A stretch of DNA of 62,072 nucleotides. It comes from Chitinophagaceae bacterium (GTDB lineage: Bacteria > Bacteroidota > Bacteroidia > Chitinophagales > Chitinophagaceae). A program made the translations under genes and the position numbers. The stretch is from contig CANJQU010000015.1 in the NCBI GenBank assembly GCA_947476485.1, forward strand, positions 1 through 62,072. Reading direction: 5' to 3'. Position 1 is the first letter of the stretch. Each line of letters opens with the position of its first letter. This document shows, piece by piece, positions 61,132 through 62,072 of the stretch. The notes beneath the pieces are model-generated. The model was not told where the DNA came from, did no database searches, and worked only from the letters and a program-made list of their open reading frames with translations.

Positions 61132-61989
61132 TCAATAGAGGTCATCAATATGCATTTTCAGATACTTAATTACAGACCTGTGCGTACTTATCATAGAAAT
61201 AATGATGCCAAGAACAAGCATACTTACAATAAGAACTGTTAACAATACCGGATCAGTAAGGGTTTTCAGGACCGGCAGTTGCGCATTGGCAAACGACATT
61301 ACGATCCACAGACCAACCACAGCAACCGCGCCACTGATAAGGCCGTTAAAGAACGCGCGTAAATCGAAAGGCCTGGTAATAAACGAACGGGTAGCACCTA
61401 CCATTTGCATGGTCTTTATGATAAACCGGCTGCTGAACATGGCAAGACGCACCGTATTATCTATCAGGAAGATGACCACAATGAGCAGCACAAACGTAAT
61501 ACCGCCAAGTATGATGCCTATTTTACGGAGATTGCTGTCCATTTTATCCACCACCACATTGGGCCAGGTCATATCTCTCACTACATTACTTTGCAATATG
61601 AATTTCCTGATCTTGCCAAGGCTGTCTTTATTCACATACTCTTCGTTCAGCTTCATCGTTATAGAAGTGAACAACGGATTGTAACCAAGAAAGTCCATCA
61701 TATTTCCGCCTTCAATCTGGTTCTCCATTTTCATGGCTTCTTCCTTACTGATGATACGGGCCTCCCTAACAAACGGCTGCTTTACGAGGATCGCTTCCAT
61801 CCTTTTCACACTCTCATCGGTTACGTTGTCATGAAAATCCACGTTCACTTCAAGGTCTTCTTTGAAAGCGCGGGATAATGCCCGGCCATTTATCAGCAGC
61901 CATCCAAGCACACCTATCAGGAACAATACCAGGGCAACACCCATAATAGCGTTAAAATAAGTTGCTTTTCCTTTTTTGCCTGTAGCCAT
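61132..61989 (-). CDS. ftsX: Cell division protein FtsX
   Basis: The protein has 285 residues. A first transmembrane helix (about 12-33) is followed by an extracytoplasmic domain (about 35-165, with VNVDFHDNVTDESVKRMEAIL and FVREARIISKEEA) and a C-terminal FtsX permease domain with three helices (about 165-275). FtsX works with the ATPase FtsE to activate cell-wall hydrolases at division. FtsE is not in the window. The gene starts 83 bp from the right edge. A TACTTTTG box (minus strand, 62054-62061) lies upstream. Confidence 0.92.
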   Translation of the reverse strand: MATGKKGKATYFNAIMGVALVLFLIGVLGWLLINGRALSRAFKEDLEVNVDFHDNVTDESVKRMEAILVKQPFVREARIISKEEAMKMENQIEGGNMMDFLGYNPLFTSITMKLNEEYVNKDSLGKIRKFILQSNVVRDMTWPNVVVDKMDSNLRKIGIILGGITFVLLIVVIFLIDNTVRLAMFSSRFIIKTMQMVGATRSFITRPFDLRAFFNGLISGAVAVVGLWIVMSFANAQLPVLKTLTDPVLLTVLIVSMLVLGIIISMISTHRSVIKYLKMHIDDLY

Positions 61990-62053
61990 GTTGAAAATTT
62001 CCCCGCGCCTTTGTCGCGAAGAAGTGCCACGCCAGATGTTGAATGCGCGTAGC

Positions 62054-62061
62054 CAAAAGTA
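62054..62061 (-). promoter_or_regulatory. -7 box of ftsX
   Basis: TACTTTTG on the minus strand (plus-strand CAAAAGTA) matches TAnnTTTG. The leader to the ftsX ATG would be about 60 nt. Confidence 0.5.
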
Positions 62062-62072
62062 TAAAAAACAAC

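Overview
The window comes from a member of the Bacteroidota, most likely a Chitinophagaceae-type relative. Four large secreted proteins end in type IX secretion (T9SS) sorting domains with a PNP or PIP motif. There are many Cys-lipoproteins, SprB repeats, SBBP repeats and a SusC/TonB-type receptor with a carboxypeptidase-like N-terminal domain. The ftsX-DUF3098 pair and the lptE-TPR-secG block are typical of the phylum. Many genes are preceded by TAnnTTTG, the phylum's -7 promoter box, and few by a Shine-Dalgarno sequence.

Layout. 1-7.4 kb: the 3' end of a surface protein, small secreted proteins, a DUF4382-like lipoprotein, a type IB topoisomerase, a papain-family lipoprotein protease, and two repeat-rich gaps. 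7.5-12 kb is an accessory region: an HD-domain gene between two copies of a hairpin repeat, an MltR-like gene, and a compact four-gene leftward operon (11632-9398) carrying an EVE-HNH endonuclease. A terminator closes the operon on one side; on the other lie an inverted tRNA-Leu fragment and an intact tRNA-Leu(CAA). 12-21.4 kb is housekeeping: hscB, a saccharopine-dehydrogenase-like enzyme, a CAP protein, rarA, a thioredoxin-fold protein and a very large DUF4175 membrane protein.

21.5-38 kb: two convergent T9SS cargo genes, a toxin-antitoxin locus whose antitoxin gene and promoter are duplicated in tandem, mutS2, and the secG-TPR-lptE genes. These are followed by a 1776-residue Ig-like adhesin gene. 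38.4-42.4 kb: a sigma-54 activator and miaB, with a MntA-HepT pair lodged between them. From memory of related genomes, miaB, the sigma-54 activator, lptE and secG are usually adjacent, so the adhesin and the MntA-HepT pair look like insertions.

42.5-62 kb: a glycosyltransferase and asnB, a secreted amidohydrolase, a possible secreted toxin/lipoprotein pair, a TonB-dependent receptor, a PAP2-like protein, metH (lacking its homocysteine domain), an ECF sigma/anti-sigma/outer-membrane-protein operon, an SBBP-repeat T9SS protein, two small lipoproteins, a Lys/Ala-rich histone-H1-like gene, DUF3098 and ftsX.

The best candidates for something undescribed are the 9.4-11.6 kb operon, the 47.0-48.7 kb pair and the duplicated-antitoxin locus. 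All assignments are from reading motifs by eye; no database search was run.
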